Shown here: in pieces, positions 1 to 8,151 of the stretch
Numbering within the stretch: position 1 is the stretch's first letter
Layout of the letters: every line of letters begins with the position of its first letter
From: an uncultured Eubacteriales bacterium
GTDB lineage: Bacteria; Bacillota; Clostridia; Monoglobales; Monoglobaceae
NCBI GenBank assembly: GCA_958352815.1
Contig: CATWQA010000015.1
Location: forward strand, 1 to 43,416
Length of the DNA: 43,416 bases
Direction of reading: 5' to 3'
Translations under genes and position numbers: made by a program
The notes under the pieces: model-generated
What the model was told of the DNA's origin: nothing
Database searches by the model: none
What the model saw: the letters and a program-made list of their open reading frames with translations, nothing else

Positions 1-989
1 AAGTTGCTGGAAATCAGAATATCCATGGACGGGGATACGCTCTGATAGAACTCCCTGTTCTTGTCATACTCTCCTGTCTTGATAAAATCTGTCAAAACAT
101 CGTTTTTGTTTGAAGCGCAAATCAGCTTATTAACCGGCAGACCCATCTTCCTTGCGTAGTAAGCCGCAAGAATATTTCCGAAGTTACCTGTGGGAACGCA
201 GATGTTAATCTTATCGCCATTGTTAATTTCTCCGCCCTCGACCATGTCACAGTACGCAGAAATATAGTAGACAATCTGGGGAACCAGCCTGCCCCAGTTG
301 ATTGAGTTTGCTGAGGAGAAAGCATATCCGTTCTTATCAAGCTCGGCAATGATCTTGCTGTCTGTGAAAATCTTTTTAACGCCGGTTTGAGCATCGTCAA
401 AGTTTCCGCAAATGCCCCCAACGCAAACATTTTCGCCCTCCTGGGTAATCATTTGCAGTTTCTGAATGTCGCTGACGCCCTCACTGGGATAGAACACAAC
501 AATCTTTGTTCCGTCAACATCCTTAAAGCCCTCAAGAGCAGCCTTTCCCGTATCGCCCGATGTGGCAACCAAAATCACGATGGTCTTATCCTCTCCGGTC
601 TTTTTCATGGAGGTTGTCATAAAATAGGGCAAAATCTGGAGCGCCATATCCTTGAAGGCGCAGGTGGGACCGTGCCACAGTTCCAAAATATATTGGGAAT
701 CGTTTATCTTAACAAGAGGAGCAACCTTATCGCTGCTGAATTTTTCACCGCCGTAAGCGCCCTCTGTACACTTTGCAATTTCTTCCTCGGTAAAATCGGT
801 TAAAAACTTCGACAGAACAAAGTTAGCTCTCTCGATATAGGATTTGCCCAAGAGACTTTCAATATCCGCCTTTTTTAGCCTGGGAAAAGATGCGGGAACA
901 AACAGACCGCCGTCATCGGACAGACCCTTCTTAATAGCCTCGGCGGAAGTCAGATTAAGCTCTTTATTTCTCGTGCTGATATACTTCAT
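1..989 (-). CDS. thrC: Threonine synthase, C-terminal part missing at window edge
   Basis: Converts O-phospho-L-homoserine to L-threonine with pyridoxal phosphate, in the cytoplasm. The window holds the first 329 or so codons and the gene runs off the left edge. The start is MKYISTRNKELNLTSAEA, with a GAAAGG ribosome site about 8 bases before the ATG at 989. The motif HGPTCAFKD at residues 106-114 carries the expected PLP-binding lysine (Lys113). ATSGDTGKAA and VPTGNFGN are the usual phosphate-binding loops, and SPSMDILISSN near the edge is also typical of the family. It lies downstream of an unrelated small P-loop gene and is separated from it by a hairpin at 1043-1070, so it is probably transcribed separately. 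I saw no T-box or riboswitch in the 134 bases before it. Confidence 0.94.
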   Translation of the reverse strand, partial: MKYISTRNKELNLTSAEAIKKGLSDDGGLFVPASFPRLKKADIESLLGKSYIERANFVLSKFLTDFTEEEIAKCTEGAYGGEKFSSDKVAPLVKINDSQYILELWHGPTCAFKDMALQILPYFMTTSMKKTGEDKTIVILVATSGDTGKAALEGFKDVDGTKIVVFYPSEGVSDIQKLQMITQEGENVCVGGICGNFDDAQTGVKKIFTDSKIIAELDKNGYAFSSANSINWGRLVPQIVYYISAYCDMVEGGEINNGDKINICVPTGNFGNILAAYYARKMGLPVNKLICASNKNDVLTDFIKTGEYDKNREFYQSVSPSMDILISSN

Positions 990-1042
990 TTTTATCAAAC
1001 CTTTCAGTATAATTTATATTCAAATGCATTTACACAACAGAA

Positions 1043-1070
1043 TAGAGGCTGTGAAATGTCACAACCTCTA
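1043..1070 (-). terminator. Probable terminator after the small P-loop gene
   Basis: Arms TAGAGGTTGTGA and TCACAGCCTCTA (minus strand) pair over 12 bp with one G-U and a four-base loop. The tract after it is only moderately T-rich (TTCTGTTGTGT), so termination may be incomplete and feed thrC. Confidence 0.55.
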
Positions 1071-1123
1071 TAACAATAACATAAAATTAAAATTAAGTCA
1101 ATATTTAAAAACAAATTTTAGAG

Positions 1124-1537
1124 TTAGTCCACATATTTCTCAACGTTGGGACCTGCCGATGAAGCCTCCGCGCTGACCATCATTGTGAACGAAACGTTAA
1201 ACTTATCCTCAAGCTTTTCAAGATCGGCAATGAACGGCTCGATTGAAGTCATATCTCCGCCTGGAACACTCTTGAAAACACTGTCGATAAAGATATGAGT
1301 AACATCAAAATCCTGTGCGATAATGCCGCAGATCAGACCCTCAAACATATCAAAGTTCTTAATGCTAAAATCCTCTGTGTTAATCATTCTGACCTTTCTG
1401 TCTATGTCATGAATTAAACGGTTTCCGTCGGTAATACACACAACATTTCCGTGCTCAACATTGACAGCATTATTTACTGCTTCAATAAGCTTCTTTGTCT
1501 TACCGCTGCCCTTTAATCCGATATGTATTTTAATCAT
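1124..1537 (-). CDS. Small P-loop NTPase-like protein, unknown function
   Basis: A 137-residue cytoplasmic protein that starts MIKIHIGLKGSGKTKK. GLKGSGKT at residues 8-15 is a clear Walker A (GxxxxGKT) loop. VTHIFIDS at about residues 79-86 has four hydrophobic residues before an Asp and reads as a Walker B strand. The rest alternates strands and helices, compatible with a minimal single-domain NTPase. Similar short proteins in Clostridia are usually left as hypothetical or labelled ATP-binding; I do not know a function. It has its own promoter at 1600-1628 and a hairpin after it, so it looks monocistronic between pgi and thrC. The start is ATG with a weak upstream AGGCGG. That the gene is real is fairly sure; its role is open. 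Confidence 0.78.
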   Translation of the reverse strand: MIKIHIGLKGSGKTKKLIEAVNNAVNVEHGNVVCITDGNRLIHDIDRKVRMINTEDFSIKNFDMFEGLICGIIAQDFDVTHIFIDSVFKSVPGGDMTSIEPFIADLEKLEDKFNVSFTMMVSAEASSAGPNVEKYVD

Positions 1538-1599
1538 AATAATTACCGCCTTTCTGCTAATAAAAATTTAAACAGCTAAAACATTTAACGTTTTAAGTT

Positions 1600-1628
1600 A
1601 TTCTAACACAGTTACTCAAAATATACAA
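1600..1628 (-). promoter_or_regulatory. Sigma-A-type promoter for the P-loop gene
   Basis: On the minus strand: TTGTAT, 17 bases, TAGAAT, with TG one base before the -10 (extended -10). It lies between the pgi stop and the P-loop gene, about 60 bases before that start codon. Confidence 0.55.
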
Positions 1629-1650
1629 GTGTTTTTTAGAAAAATTAAAA

Positions 1651-2988
1651 TTATTTTAATCTTGCTTCAAGAGCTTCCTTGTCTGCCTCATATCCGGGCT
1701 TGCCCAGCAGTGCGAACATGTTCTTCTTATAGCTCTCAACGCCCGGCTGGTTAAAGGGATTTACGCCCAGCAGATAGCCGCTAATGCCGCATGCTTTCTC
1801 AAAGAAGTATACAAGCTGACCGAAGGTGTACTCGTCAAGAGACTCAAGCTCAACAATGAGGTTGGGAACTCCGCCGTCTGTGTGAGCAAGAAGCGTACCC
1901 TCAAAAGCCTTTTTGTTTACAAAATCCATGGTCTTTCCTGCAAGGAAATTAAGACCGTCAACATTGTCCTTGTCAATAGTCATCTCAATGTCGGACTTTG
2001 AATTCTTAACGTAGAGAACCGTCTCAAAGAGCTGTCTCCTGCCGTCCTGAATGTACTGACCCATAGAGTGCAAATCTGTTGAGAACGACGCGCCTGCAGG
2101 GAAGATACCCTTCTTATCCTTGCCCTCGCTCTCGCCGTAAAGCTGCTTCCACCACTCAATGAAGTACTGAAGCTCAGGCTCATAGTTTACCAGCATCTCA
2201 ATTGTCTTGCCCTTTTGCAGAAGAATGTTTCTGATTGCCGCATACTGATAGCACTCATTTTCCTTAAGGCAGGGCTTTGAGTACATCTCTCTTGCGTCAG
2301 CAGCACCCTGCATCATAGCGTCAATATCAGCGCCCGAAACAGCAATGGGGAGCAGACCGACAGCTGTCAAAACAGAATATCTGCCGCCTACATCGTCAGG
2401 AACAACGAACGTCTCATAGCCCTCCTCATCGGCAAGGTTTTTAAGAGCGCCTCTTGCCTTGTCTGTTGTAGCGTAGATACGTGACTTAGCTTCCTCCTTG
2501 CCGTACTTCTCCTCAACATAGTTCTTTAAAATTCTGAAAGCAATAGCGGGCTCGGTGGTTGTTCCCGACTTGGAGATAATATTTACGGAAATATCTTTAC
2601 CCTCAATAGCCTTTAAAATGTCGTTCAGGTAATTGGGGCTGATGTTGTTTCCGCAGAAAATAATCTGGGGCTTTTGGTTCATGTTGTAGAAAGGTCCGCC
2701 GAGAAAATCACAAGCAGCCTTTGCGCCCAGATATGAACCGCCTATACCAACAACCAACAGCACGTCACTATCATTTCTGATCTTTTCCGCAGCGGCCTTA
2801 ATTCTGGCAAACTCTTCCTTGTCATAGTCAACAGGAAGGTCAATCCAGCCCAAAAAATCATTGCCCGCACCGGTCTTGTTCATCAAAACCTTGTCCACAG
2901 CCTCAATCTGGGGCTGCATGTTGTCAATTTCCTCCTGGGAGAAAAAGCTTAAGGCTCTCCGATAATTAAACGTTACATTCTTTTTCAT
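1651..2988 (-). CDS. pgi: Glucose-6-phosphate isomerase
   Basis: Interconverts glucose-6-phosphate and fructose-6-phosphate in glycolysis and gluconeogenesis. The 445 residues match the short Firmicute type of the family. GIGGSYLGAK (81-90) and ISKSGTTTEP (138-147) are the sugar-phosphate-binding SIS-fold motifs. VGGRYSVLTAVGLLP near residue 200 is a family signature, and ending VESYKKNMFALLGKPG is typical. The ATG at 2988 has AAAGGAG eight bases upstream. It is read from the extended -10 promoter at 3037-3065. After the stop there is only an AT-only palindrome (1644-1660, arms ATTAAAAT/ATTTTAAT) followed by five T's on the minus strand, a weak terminator at best. Confidence 0.98.
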   Translation of the reverse strand: MKKNVTFNYRRALSFFSQEEIDNMQPQIEAVDKVLMNKTGAGNDFLGWIDLPVDYDKEEFARIKAAAEKIRNDSDVLLVVGIGGSYLGAKAACDFLGGPFYNMNQKPQIIFCGNNISPNYLNDILKAIEGKDISVNIISKSGTTTEPAIAFRILKNYVEEKYGKEEAKSRIYATTDKARGALKNLADEEGYETFVVPDDVGGRYSVLTAVGLLPIAVSGADIDAMMQGAADAREMYSKPCLKENECYQYAAIRNILLQKGKTIEMLVNYEPELQYFIEWWKQLYGESEGKDKKGIFPAGASFSTDLHSMGQYIQDGRRQLFETVLYVKNSKSDIEMTIDKDNVDGLNFLAGKTMDFVNKKAFEGTLLAHTDGGVPNLIVELESLDEYTFGQLVYFFEKACGISGYLLGVNPFNQPGVESYKKNMFALLGKPGYEADKEALEARLK

Positions 2989-3036
2989 AACTTTTACTCC
3001 TTTGATTTATTAAAACTAATTAATTTTACTAAATTT

Positions 3037-3065
3037 ATTCTACCATAACTAATAATTTTGTGCAA
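3037..3065 (-). promoter_or_regulatory. Sigma-A-type promoter of pgi
   Basis: On the minus strand: TTGCAC, 17 bases, TAGAAT, preceded by TGG (extended -10). The inferred transcript start is about 40 bases before the pgi ATG. Confidence 0.62.
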
Positions 3066-3390
3066 TACCTATTATGTAAAATATTTAAAAATTTTTACTG
3101 ATTAAGTGACATATTCCGATTAAATTTCGGTTTTGCACCACAAATTGTTTAACACTCGATAGAAAACATTTACAGGCGCTTTTTTAATAATTTAAAATTT
3201 TTCGGGGAATAATGTGTGTATGTGATAAAGTTTGTTGAAAAAGCTCGATTGTATTTCAGATTTAAATCTGAGTGCAGATTAGAAGAGACTTTATAAAAGA
3301 TGGAAAGCTCGCCAAAGATCATAAGACTTTCGGCTAAATAGAAAAAGTAACACGGCAGAGTCTGTTCCGGCAGCGTACCCATAAATTACT

Positions 3391-3421
3391 TGTATAACAA
3401 ACAGACTAAAATCACAAAATA
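3391..3421 (+). promoter_or_regulatory. Candidate forespore (sigma-G-like) promoter of the SASP gene
   Basis: TGTATA, 18 bases, CAAAATA. The known sigma-G consensus is close to TGAATA, 17-18 bases, CATnnTA, so each element has one mismatch. The spacing and the gene it precedes fit. An identical -10 (CAAAATA) precedes the small four-Cys gene at 12349. Confidence 0.4.
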
Positions 3422-3463
3422 CTATTGCAACACAAAACAGAAAGAATAAGGAGTGAAAATAAA

Positions 3464-3682
3464 ATGGCAAATTCAAATAATTCTTCAAACAACCTGGTAG
3501 TTCCCCAGGCAAAGGCAGCTATGGATCAGTTCAAAATGGAGGCGGCGTCAGAGGTAGGCGTTACTTTAAACAAGGGCTATAACGGCGACCTGACATCAAG
3601 ACAGGCAGGAAGCATCGGCGGCCAGATGGTAAAGAAGATGATCCAAAAGTATGAGCAGGACATTGCAAATCAGCAGGGCTAA
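3464..3682 (+). CDS. Small acid-soluble spore protein, alpha/beta type
   Basis: A 72-residue DNA-binding protein that coats forespore DNA and protects it from UV and heat; it is degraded at germination by the GPR protease. MEAASEVGVTL corresponds to the family's first block with the GPR cleavage region. GYNGDLTSRQAGSIGGQMVKKMIQ is the second conserved block in general form. The start at 3464 is chosen because AAGGAG lies at 3448-3453 and the family begins just there; an in-frame ATG at 3425 would add 13 atypical residues. The gene is monocistronic, with a candidate sigma-G promoter in front and two hairpins behind. It is strong evidence that the organism forms spores. Confidence 0.94.
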   Translation: MANSNNSSNNLVVPQAKAAMDQFKMEAASEVGVTLNKGYNGDLTSRQAGSIGGQMVKKMIQKYEQDIANQQG

Positions 3683-3766
3683 AGGGCATAAAAAGGTCGT
3701 AAACCCGATTTTATGGCAATTTATTTCACACACAGAGTTTAACGATATAAACTCTGCAAACTAAAC

Positions 3767-3798
3767 AAAGCGGCGCAGAGTTAAATCTGTGCCGCTTT
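3767..3798. terminator. Bidirectional terminator between SASP gene and the Cys/His-rich gene
   Basis: Arms AAAGCGGCGCAGA and TCTGTGCCGCTTT pair over 13 bp with one G-U and a six-base loop. The arms begin and end in A/T runs, so it can serve both converging genes. A second hairpin (CAGAGTTT/AAACTCTG, 3733-3756) stands just before it on the SASP side. Confidence 0.72.
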
Positions 3799-3801
3799 AT
3801 A

Positions 3802-4026
3802 TTACTCGTGATGATGGCCGCAGCCGCAGTCATGGTCATGGTGATGACGGTGAGACTCGTACTCCTCCGAGGTGATAACGCTGTCAATCTTTATTTCACG
3901 ATAATCCTTGCCCGTTTCAAGGCATTTGCCGCAGTTGTCGCACATTTTAAGCGGGTTCAAGTCGCAATACAAGCACTCTCCGCAGTCGTTGCAAATCCTG
4001 TCGTACAGAACGCACTCCTTTGCCAT
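3802..4026 (-). CDS. Cys- and His-rich mini-protein, probable metal or Fe-S binder
   Basis: A 74-residue protein of unrecognised function. Cysteines stand at residues 5, 12, 15, 18, 21, 29, 32 and 35, so residues 12-21 form a ferredoxin-like CxxCxxCxxC run and 29-35 a CxxCxxC run. The C-terminal tail SHRHHHDHDCGCGHHHE adds eight His and two Cys. Two iron-sulphur clusters, or zinc or nickel, would be reasonable ligands; the sequence does not decide. The ATG at 4026 has AGGAAGTGAT just upstream. It is the last gene of the operon from 10937, with 24 bases between it and the PLP-enzyme gene, and it ends at the terminator 3767-3798. Its place suggests a link to oxygen-sensitive or metal-dependent steps of that operon, which is inference. 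Confidence 0.78.
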   Translation of the reverse strand: MAKECVLYDRICNDCGECLYCDLNPLKMCDNCGKCLETGKDYREIKIDSVITSEEYESHRHHHDHDCGCGHHHE

Positions 4027-4050
4027 ATCATATCACTTCCTTAATCTGCT

Positions 4051-5337
4051 CTAATCAACAAATTCGCAGGCAGCCTTTAAAATTCCGACTTTCGCACTGT
4101 CGTAAATAACCCCGCCCTGCATATAGGCAATGTATGGCTCGCAAATCGGGGCGTCTGCCGACAGCTCTATGGAGGCTCCCTGAACAAAGGCACCCGCCGC
4201 CATTATTACCGGGTCGTCATAACCCGGCATATCCCAGGGTTCAGGTGTTACGTAGCTGTCTATAGGCGAGCCTTTCTGGATCGCCTGGCAGAATTTTATT
4301 ACGTTTTCCCCGCTGCCGAACTTAACAGCCTGAATTATATCGCTTCGCTCAGCGTCTGCCGCAGGGCATACCTCAAAGCCCAGCCGCTCAAAAATCGCCG
4401 CGCACAGGACTGCGGTCTTTATGCTTTCCCCGACCACGTGAGGAGCGAAAAACAGACCCTGATACATATTCCTGTTCATGCCCAGACTTGCGCCCACATG
4501 CTTGCCCAGCCCCGGAGCGGTCAGCCTATAGCCGACCCGTCTGACGCACTCTTTTGTACCTGCAATATAGCCTCCGCTGAGAGCAAGGCTTCCGCCGGCG
4601 TTCTTTATAAGAGAGCCAACAATCAAATCGGCTCCAACCTCTGTGGGTTCCTTGGTTTCAACAAAAATACCGTAGCAGTTATCCACAATACACAGGGTTG
4701 AGGGGCTGACAGTTTTAACAAGACTGATTATTTTACCGATTTCGGCAACCGTCAGAGAATCTCTCCAGTCATAGCCACGGGAGCGCTGAATAAGCACCGC
4801 TTTGATTTTCTCGGCTTTAAGCAGACTTTCAATTCCGTTATAGTCAACAAATTCGCCGTCAACCAAATCTACCTGCCTGTATTCCACGCCGAAATCCTTG
4901 AGAGAGCCCATGTCGCTGTGCTCTCCCTCCCTGATTCCGATAACCTCCTCCATTGTGTCATAGGGTGCGCCCACAACAGACGCCAAAACATCTCCCGGGC
5001 GCAAAACGCCGAACAGGCACGCGGAAATAGCCTGGGTGCCCGAAACAATGTTATGTCTCACCATTGCGTCCTCCGCTCCCAGAATGTCCGCATATACCTT
5101 ATCAAGGGCGTCTCTGCCCATATCGTCATATCCGTACCCCGTTGTTTCGCCGAAATGAGCATAGGATATTCTGTTTTCCTGAAAAGCCTTTAACACCTTT
5201 GCCTGGTTGTACGCAGCAACATCGTCTATCTCCGAGAACCTGCCCCTCAGGCTCTCGGAAACAGATTTGTATATTTCCAAAACGGAGGTCTTAATGCCAA
5301 ACTCCCGCTTTAAAAACTCCAGTGAATTATTCTGCAT
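4051..5337 (-). CDS. Methionine gamma-lyase-family PLP enzyme (aluminium-resistance/YnbB type)
   Basis: A 428-residue fold-type-I PLP enzyme of the family once named aluminum resistance protein (B. subtilis YnbB; Pfam Met_gamma_lyase). The lysine in LIVGSLIKNAGGSLA is the likely Schiff-base residue, and CIVDNCYGIFVETKEPTEVG holds the ring-binding Asp. HNIVSGTQAISACLFGVLRPGD and EPYIAYMQGG are characteristic of the family. The true substrate of this family is poorly settled; a sulphur or other amino acid lyase is likely. Its first 11 bases overlap the end of the ACT gene, so the two are probably translationally coupled. Within an operon for aromatic 2-oxo acids it may supply or remove an amino acid, which is inference. 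Confidence 0.92.
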   Translation of the reverse strand: MQNNSLEFLKREFGIKTSVLEIYKSVSESLRGRFSEIDDVAAYNQAKVLKAFQENRISYAHFGETTGYGYDDMGRDALDKVYADILGAEDAMVRHNIVSGTQAISACLFGVLRPGDVLASVVGAPYDTMEEVIGIREGEHSDMGSLKDFGVEYRQVDLVDGEFVDYNGIESLLKAEKIKAVLIQRSRGYDWRDSLTVAEIGKIISLVKTVSPSTLCIVDNCYGIFVETKEPTEVGADLIVGSLIKNAGGSLALSGGYIAGTKECVRRVGYRLTAPGLGKHVGASLGMNRNMYQGLFFAPHVVGESIKTAVLCAAIFERLGFEVCPAADAERSDIIQAVKFGSGENVIKFCQAIQKGSPIDSYVTPEPWDMPGYDDPVIMAAGAFVQGASIELSADAPICEPYIAYMQGGVIYDSAKVGILKAACEFVD

Positions 5338-5770
5338 AATCTAAGTTGTTCACTTCCTCTTTCGAAAGAACAATCACGCCGTTGCTCTTAAGTGTTTCGA
5401 TTGATAAGTCAAGATCGCTTGTCTTTAACACAATAACCGCCTTGCTGGACTTCTCGCCGATAAAGGAATAGATGTACTCAATACTGATGTCCTTATCCTT
5501 TAAAAGCTCAATAACCCTGCTGAATGCGCCGACGCTGTCGTCAATGGAGATTGCGATTACGTTTGAGACATTGGCTGTCATGTCATTGCTTCTGAGCACC
5601 TGCTCCGCCTTAACCTCGTCGTTTACAATCATTCTCAGAATACCGAAATCGGTTGTGTCGGCAATGTTTATTGCCCTGATGTCAATACCGTTATCTGACA
5701 GAACCTTTGTTATCTCCGCAAGTCTGCCGGGGCGGTTTTCCATAAACACAGAAATTTGCTTTACATACAT
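5327..5770 (-). CDS. Tandem ACT-domain protein
   Basis: A 147-residue protein made of two ACT domains and nothing else. The first is about residues 4-65 (ISVFMENRPGRLAEITKVLS, then IDIRAINIADTTDFGILRMIV). The second is about 70-135 (IAISIDDSVGAFSRVIELLKD and so on). ACT domains bind amino acids and usually regulate a partner enzyme; there is no catalytic domain here. Similar stand-alone ACT proteins often sit beside phenylacetate-CoA ligase and indolepyruvate oxidoreductase genes. The inferred role is sensing an aromatic amino acid and acting on an enzyme of the same operon. The ATG at 5770 follows GGAGG; the end overlaps the next gene by 11 bases. Confidence 0.92.
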   Translation of the reverse strand: MYVKQISVFMENRPGRLAEITKVLSDNGIDIRAINIADTTDFGILRMIVNDEVKAEQVLRSNDMTANVSNVIAISIDDSVGAFSRVIELLKDKDISIEYIYSFIGEKSSKAVIVLKTSDLDLSIETLKSNGVIVLSKEEVNNLDYAE

Positions 5771-5793
5771 TGTTACTTCCTCCTTGATTATTT

Positions 5794-6375
5794 TTAATAA
5801 TTGCGCCCGAGTTCAAACGCCTTTAAATTTACGTCAACAACCTTAGGCGGAACGGTTGACTTAATGGCAGACAGCCAAACCTCCTCGGGTATATCTGTCT
5901 GAGATGACATTACGCCGATCAACGCCACGTTTACCGTCTTAATATTGCCCGCCTCAAACGCTAATTTGTCTGCGTCCACCGAAATTATTTCAACGTTTTT
6001 CTCCTTAATCTTTTCAACAATATCTTTTGGGTACTCCTTTGCTCCTATTATTACAGGCATAGGGTCGATATTCTGAGAATTGCAGATTATCTTGCCGCCC
6101 TTTTTCAAATATGGCAGGTATCTGTACGCCTCAAGCTCCTCAAAGGCAAGTATAATATCCGCCTCGCCATGGTCGATAATCGGAGACTGCACCTTGTCGC
6201 CGAACTTAACATATGTAACAACGCTGCCGCCTCGCTGAGACATACCGTGCACCTCGGACACCTTAACATCATAGCCCTCGCTGACCAGCATATTACCGAG
6301 GATACGGCTTGCAAGCAGCGTGCCTTGTCCGCCTACGCCCACAATCATTATTGATAAACCGTTGTTTTTACTCAT
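5794..6375 (-). CDS. iorB: Indolepyruvate:ferredoxin oxidoreductase, beta subunit
   Basis: The gamma/beta-type subunit of the enzyme that oxidatively decarboxylates aryl-pyruvates (indole-, phenyl-, hydroxyphenylpyruvate) to aryl-acetyl-CoA and reduces ferredoxin. GVGGQGTLLASRIL near residues 13-26 is the standard motif of the 2-oxoacid oxidoreductase gamma domain, followed by EVHGMSQRGGSV. The protein is 193 residues. The start at 6375 is chosen because AGGAGG lies seven bases before it. A longer frame to 6441 would run into iorA and adds basic residues unlike the family. The ribosome site overlaps the iorA stop codon, which fits tight coupling of the two subunits. Confidence 0.95.
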   Translation of the reverse strand: MSKNNGLSIMIVGVGGQGTLLASRILGNMLVSEGYDVKVSEVHGMSQRGGSVVTYVKFGDKVQSPIIDHGEADIILAFEELEAYRYLPYLKKGGKIICNSQNIDPMPVIIGAKEYPKDIVEKIKEKNVEIISVDADKLAFEAGNIKTVNVALIGVMSSQTDIPEEVWLSAIKSTVPPKVVDVNLKAFELGRNY

Positions 6376-6386
6376 TTCATATCCTC

Positions 6387-8117
6387 CTAACCGATAGCGC
6401 CGAAGCCGCACACATTTTGACACAGTCCGCAGCCCACGCACAGTGTTTTGTCAATTTCCATATAGTCGCCCCTGTCAACAATTGCCGGGCAGCCCAGTTT
6501 CATGCACATTTTGCACTTTTTGCACTTTTCGTTGTCAATAGCTATGGGACCGGGGAACTTCACGCTCTTAAGCAAAGCGCAGGGTCTCTGAACAATTACC
6601 AATGACGGTTCCTCCGCCGCAAGCTCCTCCTTAAGGACGGCTTCGCACTGCTTTAAATCAAAGGGGTCGATAATAACAACTCTGTCAATTCCCACAGCCT
6701 TGCCGAGCAATTCTAAGTCCACCTGCTTGGTAGCTTCTCCCTTTAGGGTCTTGCCTGTTGTGGGGTTGTCCTGATGACCTGTCATACCCGTTATGGAATT
6801 ATCCAAAACCAAAACGGTGTTAATGCCCTTGTTGTACACAACCTCAATAAGCCCTGTGATGCCGCTGTGTATAAAGGTTGAATCACCGAGAACGGCAACC
6901 GTGTTCTTTGCAAATTCCTCGCCTCTTGCAAGAGACATGCCGAAGGACATGCCTATGCTTGCGCCCATACAGACAACAGAGTGAATTGACTGCAAGGGAG
7001 CCACTGCTCCCAGAGTGTAGCAGCCTATATCACCGCAGACATTAACGCCCATCTTTTTCAGCACGTAGAAGATACCCCTGTGAGGGCAGCCGGGACACAA
7101 AACCGGAGGACGCATGGGAACCTCTTCTTCCACCGTGTCAAAATCCGCTCCCTTTTCACCTGTTATCAATTCCTTTATCTGTCTTGTGGAAAATTCATAG
7201 CACATGGGGAACAGCTCTTTACCGATAACCTTTATGCCCATATTTCGGCAGTGCTCCTCGATAAACGGGTCAAGCTCCTCAACAACATAAACTGTCTCAA
7301 CCTGTGCCGCAAAGTCCTCAATCAGCTTTTTGGGCATAGGATAGGTCATACCCAGCTTGAGTACGGAAACGCTGTCGCCGAAAGCCTCTTTCACGTAATT
7401 ATAGCACATTCCGCTTGTAATAATACCGATTTTTTTGTCGCCGTACTCAACTCTGTTGAGCGGAGTTGTCTCGGCATACTCGGCAAGCTTATTAAGCTTT
7501 TCCTCAACCTCAGGGTGCTTCTTTATGGCGTTGCCCGGCATCATAACATACTTTGCTATGTCCGCCGTGTAGTCTTTAAGCGCGACCTCCTGTCTGTCGG
7601 AGAGCTCCACAATACTCTGAGAGTGAGCAACTCTTGTGGAAAGCCTGAACAAAACAGGCGCGTCAAATTCCTCGCTCATTTCGTAGGCAACCTTTATGAA
7701 CTCCTTGCACTCGCTGCTGTCCGAGGGCTCAATCATGGGAACCTTGGACGCCTTGGCGTAGTTCCTGCTGTCCTGCTCATTCTGAGAGGAGTGCATACTG
7801 GGGTCGTCCGCAACCCCGATTACAAGACCGCCGTTTACCCCTGTATATGCAACGGTAAACAAAGGATCCGCCGCAACGTTCAAGCCGACGTGCTTCATTG
7901 CGCAAAAGGCGCGGGCGCCGCCTACAGACGCGCCGATAGCAACCTCAAGGGCAACCTTCTCATTTGGCGCCCACTCGGCATACACCTCGTCGTACTTTGC
8001 CGCATATTCCGATATTTCCGTGCTCGGCGTTCCCGGATATGCCGAAGAGACTTTCACGCCGCACTCGTAAAGACCGCGGGCAACAGCCTCGTTGCCAAGC
8101 ATTAATTTCTTACTCAT
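6387..8117 (-). CDS. iorA: Indolepyruvate:ferredoxin oxidoreductase, alpha subunit
   Basis: A 576-residue catalytic subunit. The N-terminal pyrimidine-binding domain has GNEAVARGLYECGVKVSSAYPGTPSTE, the usual opening. The thiamine-diphosphate domain has CPGCPHRG near residue 345 and GDSTFIHSG followed by LDNSITGMTGHQDNP around 415-455. The C-terminus is a two-cluster ferredoxin domain with CKKCKMCMKLGCP and CVGCGLCQNVC. Together with IorB it makes aryl-acetyl-CoA, CO2 and reduced ferredoxin from aryl-pyruvate; phenylacetate-CoA ligase next door can run with the CoA ester to give the free acid and ATP. GGAGG precedes the ATG at 8117. The length is slightly under the archaeal type, as is normal for clostridial IorA. 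Confidence 0.96.
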   Translation of the reverse strand: MSKKLMLGNEAVARGLYECGVKVSSAYPGTPSTEISEYAAKYDEVYAEWAPNEKVALEVAIGASVGGARAFCAMKHVGLNVAADPLFTVAYTGVNGGLVIGVADDPSMHSSQNEQDSRNYAKASKVPMIEPSDSSECKEFIKVAYEMSEEFDAPVLFRLSTRVAHSQSIVELSDRQEVALKDYTADIAKYVMMPGNAIKKHPEVEEKLNKLAEYAETTPLNRVEYGDKKIGIITSGMCYNYVKEAFGDSVSVLKLGMTYPMPKKLIEDFAAQVETVYVVEELDPFIEEHCRNMGIKVIGKELFPMCYEFSTRQIKELITGEKGADFDTVEEEVPMRPPVLCPGCPHRGIFYVLKKMGVNVCGDIGCYTLGAVAPLQSIHSVVCMGASIGMSFGMSLARGEEFAKNTVAVLGDSTFIHSGITGLIEVVYNKGINTVLVLDNSITGMTGHQDNPTTGKTLKGEATKQVDLELLGKAVGIDRVVIIDPFDLKQCEAVLKEELAAEEPSLVIVQRPCALLKSVKFPGPIAIDNEKCKKCKMCMKLGCPAIVDRGDYMEIDKTLCVGCGLCQNVCGFGAIG

Positions 8118-8151
8118 GTTTAAAACCTCCTATGTACTTGAAACATCAAGT

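Larger units (their letters stand above)
2989..3463. other. 475-bp AT-rich intergenic region between pgi and the SASP gene
   Basis: I see no convincing coding frame here. The left end carries the pgi promoter and the right end the candidate forespore promoter of the SASP gene. In between are a perfect 14-bp palindrome CAGATTTAAATCTG (3257-3270) and a weak GCCAAAG/CTTTCGGC pairing (3311-3334). The stretch 3230-3390 is richer in G and C than its flanks, so a structured or small RNA is possible, but it matches no riboswitch class I can recall. Confidence 0.5.

Noticed and set aside
990..1123. Possible T-box or threonine-type attenuator before thrC
   Set aside because: The only structure is the hairpin 1043-1070, which lies behind the upstream gene; there is no T-box sequence and no Thr-rich leader peptide.
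3291..3512. Possible minus-strand gene between pgi and the SASP gene
   Set aside because: It overlaps the start of the SASP gene, lacks a ribosome site and has an amino acid make-up expected of AT-rich noncoding DNA.
7080..8105. Long open frame of 341 codons on the plus strand opposite iorA
   Set aside because: It is fully antisense to a gene with clear IorA motifs, and its translation shows no family pattern; the GC-rich codon positions of iorA keep the frame open.
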